Assembly: GCA_030247675.1 (NCBI GenBank)
Contig: JAOTRX010000002.1
Span: 1,240,001-1,304,000 of the forward strand
Direction: 5' to 3'
Length of the DNA stretch: 64,000 bases
DNA from: Desulforhopalus sp.
GTDB lineage: Bacteria > Desulfobacterota > Desulfobulbia > Desulfobulbales > Desulfocapsaceae
Position numbers and translations under genes: made by a program. The stretch's first letter is position 1. Each line of letters begins with the position of its first letter. This document shows positions 24,306 through 32,128 of the stretch, piece after piece. The notes beneath the pieces are model-generated. The model was not told the DNA's origin and made no database searches. It worked only from the letters and a program-made list of their open reading frames with translations.

Positions 24306-24917
24306 CTATGGGGTCTTTTTACCGGCGCCACTCAGACGGACCATTGCAGCGAGGTCCTGGTAGCTCTGGGCGCCCACCAGACGGTGCTGTCCCATGACAA
24401 AGGTCGGTACGGCGGTAATGCCTCTTAACCGGGATTCCTGCCAATCTCTGTCAACCTGTTCCTTGTAAGGGCGCTCAGCAAGGACGCGTGCCGCTTCCGA
24501 TTCCGGCAAACCTACGTCCCTGGCAATTTTCACCAACACCTTGCTGTCGCCGATATTCAGACCATGGGCGAAATAGGCCTTAAAGGTGGCCAGATGGAAG
24601 GTCTCACCCCGGCCCTTGGCGGCAGCCCACATCCCCAGTTCCTGGGCCAGCCTGCTGTTGAAGGTTTTTTCTCGCGGCCCGAAGGGCAGGCCGAGTTCAG
24701 TGGCTTTGGCCTGTAAGTTTTGAAGTATCCCGGCAATTTTCTCCGGGCTTGTCCGGAAAAGATCGACAAGGGATTGGCCCTCTTCCGGAACCTCGGGGTG
24801 GAGGGGAAAAGCCCGCCAACGGACAGTAATAGCAAATTCCTGCTGCAGTCTTTCAATACGCCCGGTAATGAAATAGCACCAAGGTCAGATATAATCGGAA
24901 AAAATTTCTAATTCCAT
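24306..24917 (-). CDS. FrnE/DsbA-family oxidoreductase, likely selenoprotein (UGA = Sec at residue 11)
   Basis: Read through one in-frame TGA (24885-24887), this is a 203-residue DsbA-fold protein of the FrnE group. It starts with MELEIFSDYI, then Sec-PWC at residues 11-14 where relatives carry CPWC, and ends with the thioredoxin-fold GITAVPTF (cis-Pro171) and GAQSYQDL. GGAGGGAC precedes the ATG. The rest of the frame is open from start to stop, so decay is unlikely. A stem-loop suited to a bacterial SECIS follows the TGA. Likely a cytoplasmic thiol-disulfide oxidoreductase; substrate unknown. A sequencing error (TGC to TGA) is the main alternative. It is upstream of the macro domain gene. 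Confidence 0.82.
24851..24873 (-). promoter_or_regulatory. Candidate bacterial SECIS stem-loop
   Basis: Starting 11 nt after the TGA, a 23-nt segment folds as five pairs (UUUCA/UGAAA), one U-U mismatch, four pairs (UACC/GGUA on the RNA sense as U-A, A-U, C-G, C-G) and an apical GGG. The loop begins 22 nt past the UGA, within the 16-37 nt window known for SelB recognition. Sits inside the coding sequence, as expected for bacteria. Confidence 0.7.
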
Positions 24918-25077
24918 AAGCAGGTCCCTCCGCATTGCATGAAAAGAGCTGGCGGCTTGGATTGAAGGGAGAAAGACACCTTCTTGCCGCAACAGCAATG
25001 TGCACAACCGTAATGATTCTTCCTGTTAAAATCAAGACAGTGATCGCCGCTGTCGTCGGCCGGCCCAGCAACAGAAC

Positions 25078-25099
25078 AACGCCTTGCCGGTTAGGCGTT
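25078..25099 (-). terminator. Weak hairpin after glutamine amidotransferase gene
   Basis: AACGCCT (25078-25084) pairs with AGGCGTT (25093-25099) right at the stop codon of the minus-strand gene ending at 25100. A mildly T-rich stretch follows on that strand. Low-confidence terminator. Confidence 0.3.
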
Positions 25100-25789
25100 T
25101 TACCGGGCCGTCAGGTACGCAAGAACCGTCGCCATCAAAGTATTGACTGCTTGGTACTGTGAGGAGGAAGCCCCGAGGATGGTTGCCTCTGTCTGGATAT
25201 ATTCTGCCTCCACCAACTCTTCACGGCAATGGGACACCAATTCTTTGGCCGATTCCGGAGTGGTCTCCAGGTGAAACTGCAGGCCGATCACCGATTGGCC
25301 AAGCTGAAATGCCTGGTTGGTGCAGGCGGCACTTCTCGCTAAAAGCTGCCCGCCGGGCGGCAGGTCAAAGGTTTCACCGTGCCAGTGAAAAACCTTTATC
25401 GCTGGTGGAAAGGCAAAACAGCCTTTGCCAGGCCCTGTGACCCCTTCGACAGTAAGCCAGCCTATCTCTTTGTGCCGGTTTTTATAAATAGGGCTGCCCA
25501 TGGCGCTGGCGATAAGCTGGGCGCCGAGGCAGATACCGAGCACCGCCTTGTTGGCATCGATACATTGCCTGATAAACTGCTTTTCGTCTCGCAGCCAGGG
25601 CAGTTCGTGCTCGTCGTTGACACTCATCGGACCGCCCATGACGATGAGCAGATCCACATCGTGCGGATCCGGCAAGCTGATGGATTGATAAAACTTTGTG
25701 GCTGTTTGGCTGTAGCCGGCGGCATCAAGCCAAGGGGCGATGCTGCCAAGGCCTTCAAAAGGGACGTGTTGTAATGAATGGGCTCGCAT
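25100..25789 (-). CDS. Class I glutamine amidotransferase-like protein
   Basis: A 229-residue GATase1 domain protein resembling the stand-alone group related to the GMP synthase amidotransferase domain. The catalytic triad is in place: Cys87 in GICLGAQ, His173 and Glu175 in GLQFHLETTPE. The MGGPMSVNDE segment forms the oxyanion strand. The partner synthase or actual substrate is unknown; related stand-alone proteins cleave gamma-glutamyl compounds. It starts after a region with a diverged repeat. Confidence 0.9.
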   Translation of the reverse strand: MRAHSLQHVPFEGLGSIAPWLDAAGYSQTATKFYQSISLPDPHDVDLLIVMGGPMSVNDEHELPWLRDEKQFIRQCIDANKAVLGICLGAQLIASAMGSPIYKNRHKEIGWLTVEGVTGPGKGCFAFPPAIKVFHWHGETFDLPPGGQLLARSAACTNQAFQLGQSVIGLQFHLETTPESAKELVSHCREELVEAEYIQTEATILGASSSQYQAVNTLMATVLAYLTAR

Positions 25790-25838
25790 AGTGCACCAAA
25801 TATCATGGAGGAAGATGGACTGAGCGCTTACGGTGAGA

Positions 25839-25888
25839 ATAAAGTTGAGTTGAGCGGCGCCTGTTCAAGCGAAACATTAACTAATACC
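25839..25888 (-). repeat. Palindromic repeat element, copy 9 (diverged)
   Basis: Inverted, shortened copy: AATAAAGTTGAGTTGAGCGGC, CTGTTCAAGCGAAAC, then a decayed right end with TAATACCAT. The hairpin core is partly eroded. Confidence 0.6.
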
Positions 25889-25991
25889 ATAAAAACAATG
25901 GGATAGGCAAGGCAGTTGGAAGAATATTTTGTTATTATTTCTTGCCGGCAGGGGGGCAATGGCGGCAATGTCGGTCCTGTTCGGCAGTCTC

Positions 25992-26624
25992 CTACACTGC
26001 TACCCGTTTAGCGAGCAGCGACCAGACACCGGCAATGGCAAGGAGCGTTCCGCCGAGGAGGTTAAACCGTCGCCTGGTACGCGGCGATTCGAGCAGGCGG
26101 CGGGCCGCAGCAGCAAAGATTGCATAACTCGCGGCGTTGATTGTGGCGAGGATGACAAAGGTTGCCGCAAGGAGCCAGATCTGGGTGGCAACCCTGTCGG
26201 TATGATTAATGAACTGCGGCAGAAAGGCGACAAAGAAGATGATGCCTTTGGGATTCAAGGCGGTAATCAGGTAGGTATTGGCAAAGAGCCTCCATGGTGA
26301 GGAAGGAGGGGCCGGGGTGATACGGCCTGCGGCGGAGACAGTACCGGCTCGTAGCAGCTTGCCACCGAGATACAGCAGATACAGACCGCCGACGAGCTTG
26401 ATAATGGTAAACCAGAGGGCCGAGGCGGCGAGCAGGGCGCCCAGTCCGAGCAGGGAAAACAGCAGGGCGGTGGAGTCGCCCAAGGCGACAGCGGCAACAA
26501 GCGGGAGCTTGGCTTTGGGCCCATGAGCCACCGAATAACTGATGACGGTCAGGATGGTTGGCCCCGGTATCACCAGAAGAATCGTCGAGGCGGTAACAAA
26601 GGCCAGCCACATTTCAAAGGCCAT
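25992..26624 (-). CDS. LysE/RhtB family amino-acid exporter
   Basis: A 210-residue inner-membrane exporter with about six helices. Family marks are the N-terminal VIPGPTILTVISYSVAHGPKA and the ALNPKGIIFFVAFLPQF segment. Members export amino acids such as threonine, homoserine or lysine, or related compounds; the substrate cannot be told. It is the second of a minus-strand pair, 11 bases after the YaiI-like gene. Confidence 0.9.
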   Translation of the reverse strand: MAFEMWLAFVTASTILLVIPGPTILTVISYSVAHGPKAKLPLVAAVALGDSTALLFSLLGLGALLAASALWFTIIKLVGGLYLLYLGGKLLRAGTVSAAGRITPAPPSSPWRLFANTYLITALNPKGIIFFVAFLPQFINHTDRVATQIWLLAATFVILATINAASYAIFAAAARRLLESPRTRRRFNLLGGTLLAIAGVWSLLAKRVAV

Positions 26625-26635
26625 AAAGGGACTCC

Positions 26636-27094
26636 TCAGCAGCTCTTCCTGCCATGCCGAGATAAAAAGGCATCGAGCTGATTGGCAAAATTTTGCCGGT
26701 CACTTTTACTTTGTGCCGCCGGGCCACCGGTATCTACGCCACTTGCGCGCAGGGCGTCCATGAAGTCGCGCATTTGCAGGCGCGCCCTGATAGTATCCGG
26801 CAGATAAAGCTCACCCCGGGGATTGAGGGCATGCCCGCCTTTCTCAAGAACCGCTGCCGCCAGGGGGATGTCACCGGTGATAACAAGGTCGCCGGCGGTG
26901 AGTCGTTTAACGATCTCGTTGTCGGCAACATCAAATCCGGGCGCTACTCGAAGAAAACCTATCCACGGCGAGGGCGGCACCTTAAGAGGTTGATTGGCGA
27001 TCAGGGTCAACTGTATCCGGGTGCGCTCGGCAGCTCTGAATAAAATTTCCTTCATCGCCACCGGGCAGGCATCGGCGTCAACCCATATCTTCAT
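26636..27094 (-). CDS. YaiI/YqxD family protein (DUF188)
   Basis: A 152-residue protein beginning [18 protein letters not shown], the hallmark of the YaiI/YqxD family, with DVADNEIV and [12 protein letters not shown] carrying the conserved aspartates of a PIN-like fold. A nuclease-like activity is suspected for the fold but unproved. Same strand and close to the LysE-type gene. Confidence 0.92.
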   Translation of the reverse strand: MKIWVDADACPVAMKEILFRAAERTRIQLTLIANQPLKVPPSPWIGFLRVAPGFDVADNEIVKRLTAGDLVITGDIPLAAAVLEKGGHALNPRGELYLPDTIRARLQMRDFMDALRASGVDTGGPAAQSKSDRQNFANQLDAFLSRHGRKSC

Positions 27095-27211
27095 TGCCTG
27101 TCACTCTTGCTGACAATTATTTCTTTCCACGAAAAATTGTGCGATGGAGAGGGGTGTGAGGGCAACGACCCTCTCCAGTATTCGCAATGTCGCGGGTTGA
27201 ACGGGGAAGTC

Positions 27212-27394
27212 TTACTCGTAACCCTTGCCTTTACAGGTCGGGCAGACCTGGTCGGGGGTGCATTGGGTGTCGTTGGAAAGCTCACCGCCACTGCCGCGCC
27301 ATTCCGAATTCACCTCGCAGACGCCTTCGATCATCTTTTTTCCTTGGCAGGTTGGACAGGGAGTAGGGTTATTTTTGGGGTTTTTGTCAGTCAT
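27212..27394 (-). CDS. Small protein with two CxxCxGxG-like zinc knuckles
   Basis: A 60-residue protein with CPTCQGKKM near the N-terminus and CPTCKGKGYE at the end, the two half-sites of a DnaJ-type zinc finger, plus Cys26 and Cys45 between them. AGGAGG precedes the ATG, so it is likely real. It may act as a chaperone-like or RNA/protein-binding module. Nothing recognisable lies in the following intergenic 280 bases. Confidence 0.72.
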   Translation of the reverse strand: MTDKNPKNNPTPCPTCQGKKMIEGVCEVNSEWRGSGGELSNDTQCTPDQVCPTCKGKGYE

Positions 27395-27679
27395 GTAGTC
27401 CTCCTAAGAAAGGGTGTTGCTTCAATAAAACCGTTAACGATTTTGCCCCAGGATCTGTTGCGATGTATCTGTAAAAGCCAGCCATCGGCAGGAGAATGTT
27501 TGCCGTTAATCCGTAAGGTTCAAATAAAAATTGACTTGATTGCGCATTCTGTCAATGGCCGGCAATCAATTTACCTCCTACCGGTAACTTTTAACAGGAT
27601 TTTCGCGGAATGATCTTCCGGCTCTTTTCTAGTCTCCTTGATCGTGGCAAAAGCTGGGAAGGGTAAGGCCATTCGTGGG

Positions 27680-28951
27680 TTACCAGTAATAGCTTGCCGA
27701 TTCACCCAATTCCTGCTCGATCTCCAGCAGGCGGTTGTATTTGGCGATCCGTTCGCTGCGTGAGGCGGAGCCGGTTTTCAGTTGCCCGCCATCCATGGCC
27801 ACGGCAAAGTCGGCAAGGAAGGTGTCCTCGGTTTCTCCCGAGCGGTGGGAGATGAAGTATCGCCAGCCGGCGTCGCGGCACATCCGCACCGCGTCAATGC
27901 TTTCGGAAACCGTGCCGATCTGGTTGAGCTTGATCAGCACTGAATTAGCGGTAGCCTCTTCAATGCCCCGGGCGATGTACTGGGTATTGGTGACAAAGAT
28001 ATCGTCGCCGACGATGTCGATCTCATCGCCGACCCGGGCGGTGAGCTTTTTAAAACCGTCCCAGTCGTTTTCGGCCAGCGGGTCTTCCCAGGAGACGATG
28101 GGGTATTTGTCCACCCACCTTACCGCCATCTCGATGAGATCGGCGGAGCTCATCTTGCCGCCGCCCGACCATTTCAGGTCGTATTCGCTGGTGAGATTGG
28201 TAGAAAAAGAACTGGCGGCACTATCGAGGGAGATGGCGATGTCCTGGCCGGGTACGTAACCGGCCTTGTCGATCGCCTCCATGATGACATCCATGACCTC
28301 TTCGTTGCTGGCGAGATTGGGGGCAAAACCGCCCTCGTCGCCGACACTTGTCGCCATACCCCGGCTCTTTAGTATCTTTTTCAGGATATGAAAGGTTTCG
28401 GCGATGTAGCGCAGGCCTTCCCGGAAGGTCGGGGCACCGACCGGCACTGCCATGAACTCCTGGATATCGACGCTGTTGTCGGCGTGGGCACCGCCGTTGA
28501 TGATATTCATCGCCGGCACCGGGATCCTTCTGGCCCCGGCGCCGCCGAGATAGCGGTACAGCGGCAGTCTGCATGAGGCCGCGGCCGCCCTGGCAACCGC
28601 CATGGACACGCCGAGGATGGCATTGGCGCCGAGGTTCGACTTGTTGACGGTGCCGTCGAGTTCGAGCATTGCCTGGTCGATTGCCACCTGCTGGATCGCC
28701 GACATGCCCAGCAGGGCCGGACCGATGATGGTGTTGACGTTGTCCACCGCCTTGAGGACACCCTTGCCGAGGTAGCGGTCTTTATCGCCATCGCGCAGTT
28801 CAATGGCCTCGTTTTCACCGGTGCTGGCGCCGGAGGGAACGGATGCGGAACTGGAGGTGCCGTCTTCCAGTTCGACAAACACCCGAACGGTCGGATTGCC
28901 ACGGGAATCAAGGATCTCCATGCCACGAACAGCTGCAATTGTGTCTTTCAT
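27680..28951 (-). CDS. eno: Enolase
   Basis: Glycolytic enzyme converting 2-phosphoglycerate to phosphoenolpyruvate, 423 residues, standard length. Clear motifs: SRGNPTVRV at the N-terminus, [14 protein letters not shown], the metal site residues in SLDSAASSF and [19 protein letters not shown], and [11 protein letters not shown]. The start at 28951 gives the canonical N-terminus; the upstream Met would add 33 non-homologous residues. A good promoter lies about 80-105 bases upstream. Confidence 0.97.
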   Translation of the reverse strand: MKDTIAAVRGMEILDSRGNPTVRVFVELEDGTSSSASVPSGASTGENEAIELRDGDKDRYLGKGVLKAVDNVNTIIGPALLGMSAIQQVAIDQAMLELDGTVNKSNLGANAILGVSMAVARAAAASCRLPLYRYLGGAGARRIPVPAMNIINGGAHADNSVDIQEFMAVPVGAPTFREGLRYIAETFHILKKILKSRGMATSVGDEGGFAPNLASNEEVMDVIMEAIDKAGYVPGQDIAISLDSAASSFSTNLTSEYDLKWSGGGKMSSADLIEMAVRWVDKYPIVSWEDPLAENDWDGFKKLTARVGDEIDIVGDDIFVTNTQYIARGIEEATANSVLIKLNQIGTVSESIDAVRMCRDAGWRYFISHRSGETEDTFLADFAVAMDGGQLKTGSASRSERIAKYNRLLEIEQELGESASYYW

Positions 28952-29338
28952 GGTGCGTACCCCCAGTTTTTGCAAAGGTTGACTATCTCTGCCGCTGATT
29001 CCAGGCCGGCGGTTGATGTTTATCAGCCAATATAAGGCCAGGTGCGGCATCTGACAATGGCGGTTGTAGAGTATGAAGGCATGGGGATCCTGACTCCGGG
29101 ACTATAAAACAGTTGCATTGGCCGGGGGGAAAGTGTAGTAAACGAGTTTTGCCCGGATGACTATTGTCGGTGGCTTCGTCGATATTTCATGACAAATACT
29201 AGGCGCAGTGTTCGGCGTGGTGTGCGGAAGGGTTTCTGCCGCCCCCATATCAGTCGCTCTCCGGGATTTTGACCGCAGCTCGCAGGAAGGGACATCCTTC
29301 CGCATCCCAGTCCATCCATTACACCTCAGGAGTCTCTC
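28952..29338. other. Intergenic region between divergent genes
   Basis: About 390 bases between enolase and the GT-C-like gene. It holds the enolase promoter (29029-29057). CAGGAG precedes the GTG start of the plus-strand gene. No further gene is supported. Confidence 0.5.
29029..29057 (-). promoter_or_regulatory. Sigma-70-type promoter for enolase
   Basis: On the minus strand TTGTCA (29057-29052), a 17-base spacer and TATATT (29034-29029) form a good promoter, giving a 5' leader of about 70 bases before the enolase ATG. Confidence 0.65.
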
Positions 29339-31249
29339 GTGAGTGTCGACAACCAGCTTACACCGGCAGAGCCGGGCAAAAGGAAGATTCTCATACTGAA
29401 AGCGCTGTTTGCCGTTTTCGTCTGTTTACTTGCCTGTGGCTTGTATTTTCACTTCTATATCAATACCGCCTATGTCGAGGTGGAACTGACGGTTGAGAAA
29501 AAGACCGATTTCAAGATTTATTACGCAGAACCCGGTAAACCCTACTCGGAAAAACTAATGTCCTGGCTTATCGTCAATCCGGAACGTAAGCAGTATAGCG
29601 CTTTCCTTACCGATCTCGGGAAAATTGAACGGTTGCGCATCGATACCCACGCCTACGAAGGGGAGGCGACGCTCAAAAGACTCGTTATTCGCCAGGAGGG
29701 TTTTGCGCCGCTGGTTTTCGAAACTGCCGAACAGTTCGGCAAATTAGTGCCCATGCATGAGATTGGCGATTTCCGTTTTGCTGATAACGGCTTCCTCGTT
29801 CAGACAAGCGGAAAAGACGGCCAGTTCGAGTTGGTGCTGGCCGCCGAGCGCCAGGGCTTGAATATTCTCTGGGTTCTTGTCCGGCTGGCGGTGATAAGTG
29901 CCATCGTCCTCTGTGTCCTCTACTGCGCCGCGCCGCTCGCCACCAATCTGCGCTTTGTCCCGGTGCTGCTCTTTGGCGTCTGGATGCTGATTATTGTCAT
30001 GGCCGGCATCAGCAAGGAAAATGTTCACCCCGACGAGTACGTGCATACCACGGCAACCGCCTACTATCAGGATCATTGGATGCCGCCGGTGATTGAAGAT
30101 CCGGCGATCCGCAATACCTTCAGTGCCTACGGGGTGTCGCGGTTGAACTTCGGCGAGATCTATTATCTCTTTTCCGGCAAGGCCCATCAATTTTTTCAGG
30201 CGTTCAACTTCCCGAATTATCTGTCTTTCCGGATGTTCAACGTCCTTCTCTTCGGGCTTATTGTCCTATACACGATACGTAACCGTTATGCCCGGATGGT
30301 GGCACTGCCCTTTCTCATTTCGGCGCAGATCTGGTATATTTTCAGCTATTGCGCCTCGGATTGTTTTGCCCTGTTTTTTGCCTTTCTTGCCGCCTGTGAG
30401 CTGGTCGATCCCGACAGCCTGCTGCACCGCTATCTCAAGGCTGACAGCTGGGGCATCAAGATTTTCGGTGCACTGGGCCTGGGCCTGCTTCTTGGCATAG
30501 TCTTTCTTCTGAAGAAGAACTATCTGCCCTTTGTGGCCTTTTTCTATATGGTCATTTTGATCAAGATTTTTTTCACCGACGAATTTTTCTGGGAGAAGCG
30601 GACGGTGGTTGTGCGTTTATTGGTGATCACCTGTCTTGGGCTTTGCGTCTACGGGAGCCGGGTTGGTCTTGATTACTATGTCAATGGCTTTGATCGCCAG
30701 GAGAAAATAGAGCGTCTCCGGGAAGAGATGGCCGACCACCTGTTTAAACCGAGCACCGAATTGCACAAGAAACAGCTGTCACTGTACCGCAAGGCGCGCG
30801 GGGTGACCTTTGAACGGGCGATCATTGTTGATCGCTGGTTTGAAAAGACATTTCGCAGCACCTTTGGTGTGTTCGGGTACTTTACCGTCTCCGGGACGCC
30901 GCTCTATTACGATATGGTACGCTGGTCGGGAGTGATTTTACTATTGTTTTTCTTTGCGGCGATCTTTCGTGGCGGAGGATTGGTCGGCAGCGGCCTGGCG
31001 GTTTCCGGACTGGGGATTTCGGTGGCCTTGATACTGGCTGCCCTGTATCAATCCTGGACGGTGGATTTCCAGCCCCAGGGAAGGTACCTTTTCCCGATCA
31101 TTCCGATCCTCGGTGCCCTGTATGGACTGAATTATGCCGCTGTGCACCGTGGGCTTTTAATCCTTTGTCTGACTCCGATGTTTCTTCTCGGGGTGTACGG
31201 ATTTATCTTCGAGGCCTTGATGCGCATCCCCAAAATCGTTTTCCTGTAA
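29339..31249 (+). CDS. Polytopic membrane protein, GT-C/DUF2142-like
   Basis: A 636-residue membrane protein: one N-terminal helix (about 21-42), a periplasmic beta-rich segment to about 175, then some ten or more helices. The HPDEYVH motif early in the membrane part and QGRYLFPIIP near the end are characteristic of DUF2142-type and other GT-C glycosyltransferases, where the acidic pair sits at the active site. It probably transfers a sugar from a lipid carrier outside the inner membrane. GTG start with CAGGAG. It leads a gene group with an acyltransferase and a secreted propeller protein. Confidence 0.75.
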   Translation: MSVDNQLTPAEPGKRKILILKALFAVFVCLLACGLYFHFYINTAYVEVELTVEKKTDFKIYYAEPGKPYSEKLMSWLIVNPERKQYSAFLTDLGKIERLRIDTHAYEGEATLKRLVIRQEGFAPLVFETAEQFGKLVPMHEIGDFRFADNGFLVQTSGKDGQFELVLAAERQGLNILWVLVRLAVISAIVLCVLYCAAPLATNLRFVPVLLFGVWMLIIVMAGISKENVHPDEYVHTTATAYYQDHWMPPVIEDPAIRNTFSAYGVSRLNFGEIYYLFSGKAHQFFQAFNFPNYLSFRMFNVLLFGLIVLYTIRNRYARMVALPFLISAQIWYIFSYCASDCFALFFAFLAACELVDPDSLLHRYLKADSWGIKIFGALGLGLLLGIVFLLKKNYLPFVAFFYMVILIKIFFTDEFFWEKRTVVVRLLVITCLGLCVYGSRVGLDYYVNGFDRQEKIERLREEMADHLFKPSTELHKKQLSLYRKARGVTFERAIIVDRWFEKTFRSTFGVFGYFTVSGTPLYYDMVRWSGVILLLFFFAAIFRGGGLVGSGLAVSGLGISVALILAALYQSWTVDFQPQGRYLFPIIPILGALYGLNYAAVHRGLLILCLTPMFLLGVYGFIFEALMRIPKIVFL

Positions 31250-31354
31250 GGGGTATGGCGGCGGATGCGTGGCCGGCAAGGGTGATATGACGCGACGAAG
31301 ACCGGGTCTTTGGAAACGAGACCGGAGTAATTTGATCAATACTTGAGTAGAGAA

Positions 31355-32128
31355 ATGGCGGAAGAATTTTTAAAAGTCGATAAGGTTCCTTTAGCTGAGC
31401 AACTTCACACGGGAGGAGGTTCGGTATTTACCAAATATAAAAACAAGACCGTGGGCGATATGTCCTTGCTGCGGTTTTGCCTGTATGAGTGTTTCTGTAT
31501 GTTTCTGGCCAATCTCGGCGGTGCCCTCGGCTACGTCTTGCGCAAGAAGGCGGCAAAATATCTCTTTAAGTCGGTTGGCCCTGGGCTCATACTAGGCCGA
31601 GGTTTGGTTGTCAGGCACCCCGGCAGAGTGTCTTTTGGTACCAATGTCGCCGTTGATGATGCTGTATTTATAGAGGCATGCGGCAGCGGTGAAACCGGGG
31701 TACAGTTGCGGGATGGGGTAGTTCTATCGCGTAATTGCATTGTCTTGGGGAAAAATGGTTATATCGTACTTGGCGAACGGGTTGATGTCGGTTTCAATTG
31801 TGTCTTTGCCTCGGTGAGTGGCATTACCATCGGCGCCTCGACCATTGTCGCCGGGAACTGTTATATCGGCGGTGGCCGGTATCACCATGACCGCCTTCAT
31901 CTGCCGATCATGGATCAGGGGGCGTATTCGCGGGGCGAGATTGTCGTCGGTGAAAACAGTTGGATTGGTGCTGGAGCCATTATCCTCGACGGGGTCAAGC
32001 TCGGCAAAGGAGTGATAGTCGGTGCCGGGGCGGTGGTGACCAAGGATGCACCCGATTATGCGGTGCTGGTCGGATCACCGGCACGGACTCTTCGGATTCG
32101 CGATGGCAAAAAAGACAGTGATGGCTAA
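31355..32128 (+). CDS. Hexapeptide-repeat acyltransferase (LbH)
   Basis: A 257-residue left-handed beta-helix protein. Hexapeptide repeats run from about residue 75 to 235 (IVLGERVDVGFN, IGASTIVAGNCYIGG, IVVGENSWIGAGAIILDGV, IGAGAVVTKDAP-like turns) and end with the usual VGSPART. His residues in RYHHDRLH fit an acetyl-CoA-dependent O-acetyltransferase active site. An ATG at 31355 with GAGTAGAGAA upstream is preferred over the TTG four codons earlier. It overlaps the next gene by 26 bases. Confidence 0.87.
   Translation: MAEEFLKVDKVPLAEQLHTGGGSVFTKYKNKTVGDMSLLRFCLYECFCMFLANLGGALGYVLRKKAAKYLFKSVGPGLILGRGLVVRHPGRVSFGTNVAVDDAVFIEACGSGETGVQLRDGVVLSRNCIVLGKNGYIVLGERVDVGFNCVFASVSGITIGASTIVAGNCYIGGGRYHHDRLHLPIMDQGAYSRGEIVVGENSWIGAGAIILDGVKLGKGVIVGAGAVVTKDAPDYAVLVGSPARTLRIRDGKKDSDG

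Noticed and set aside
24557-24856. A 99-codon minus-strand frame at the selenoprotein locus
   Set aside because: It is in another frame; the +0 frame with the TGA encodes clear FrnE/DsbA sequence on both sides, so this is a shadow.
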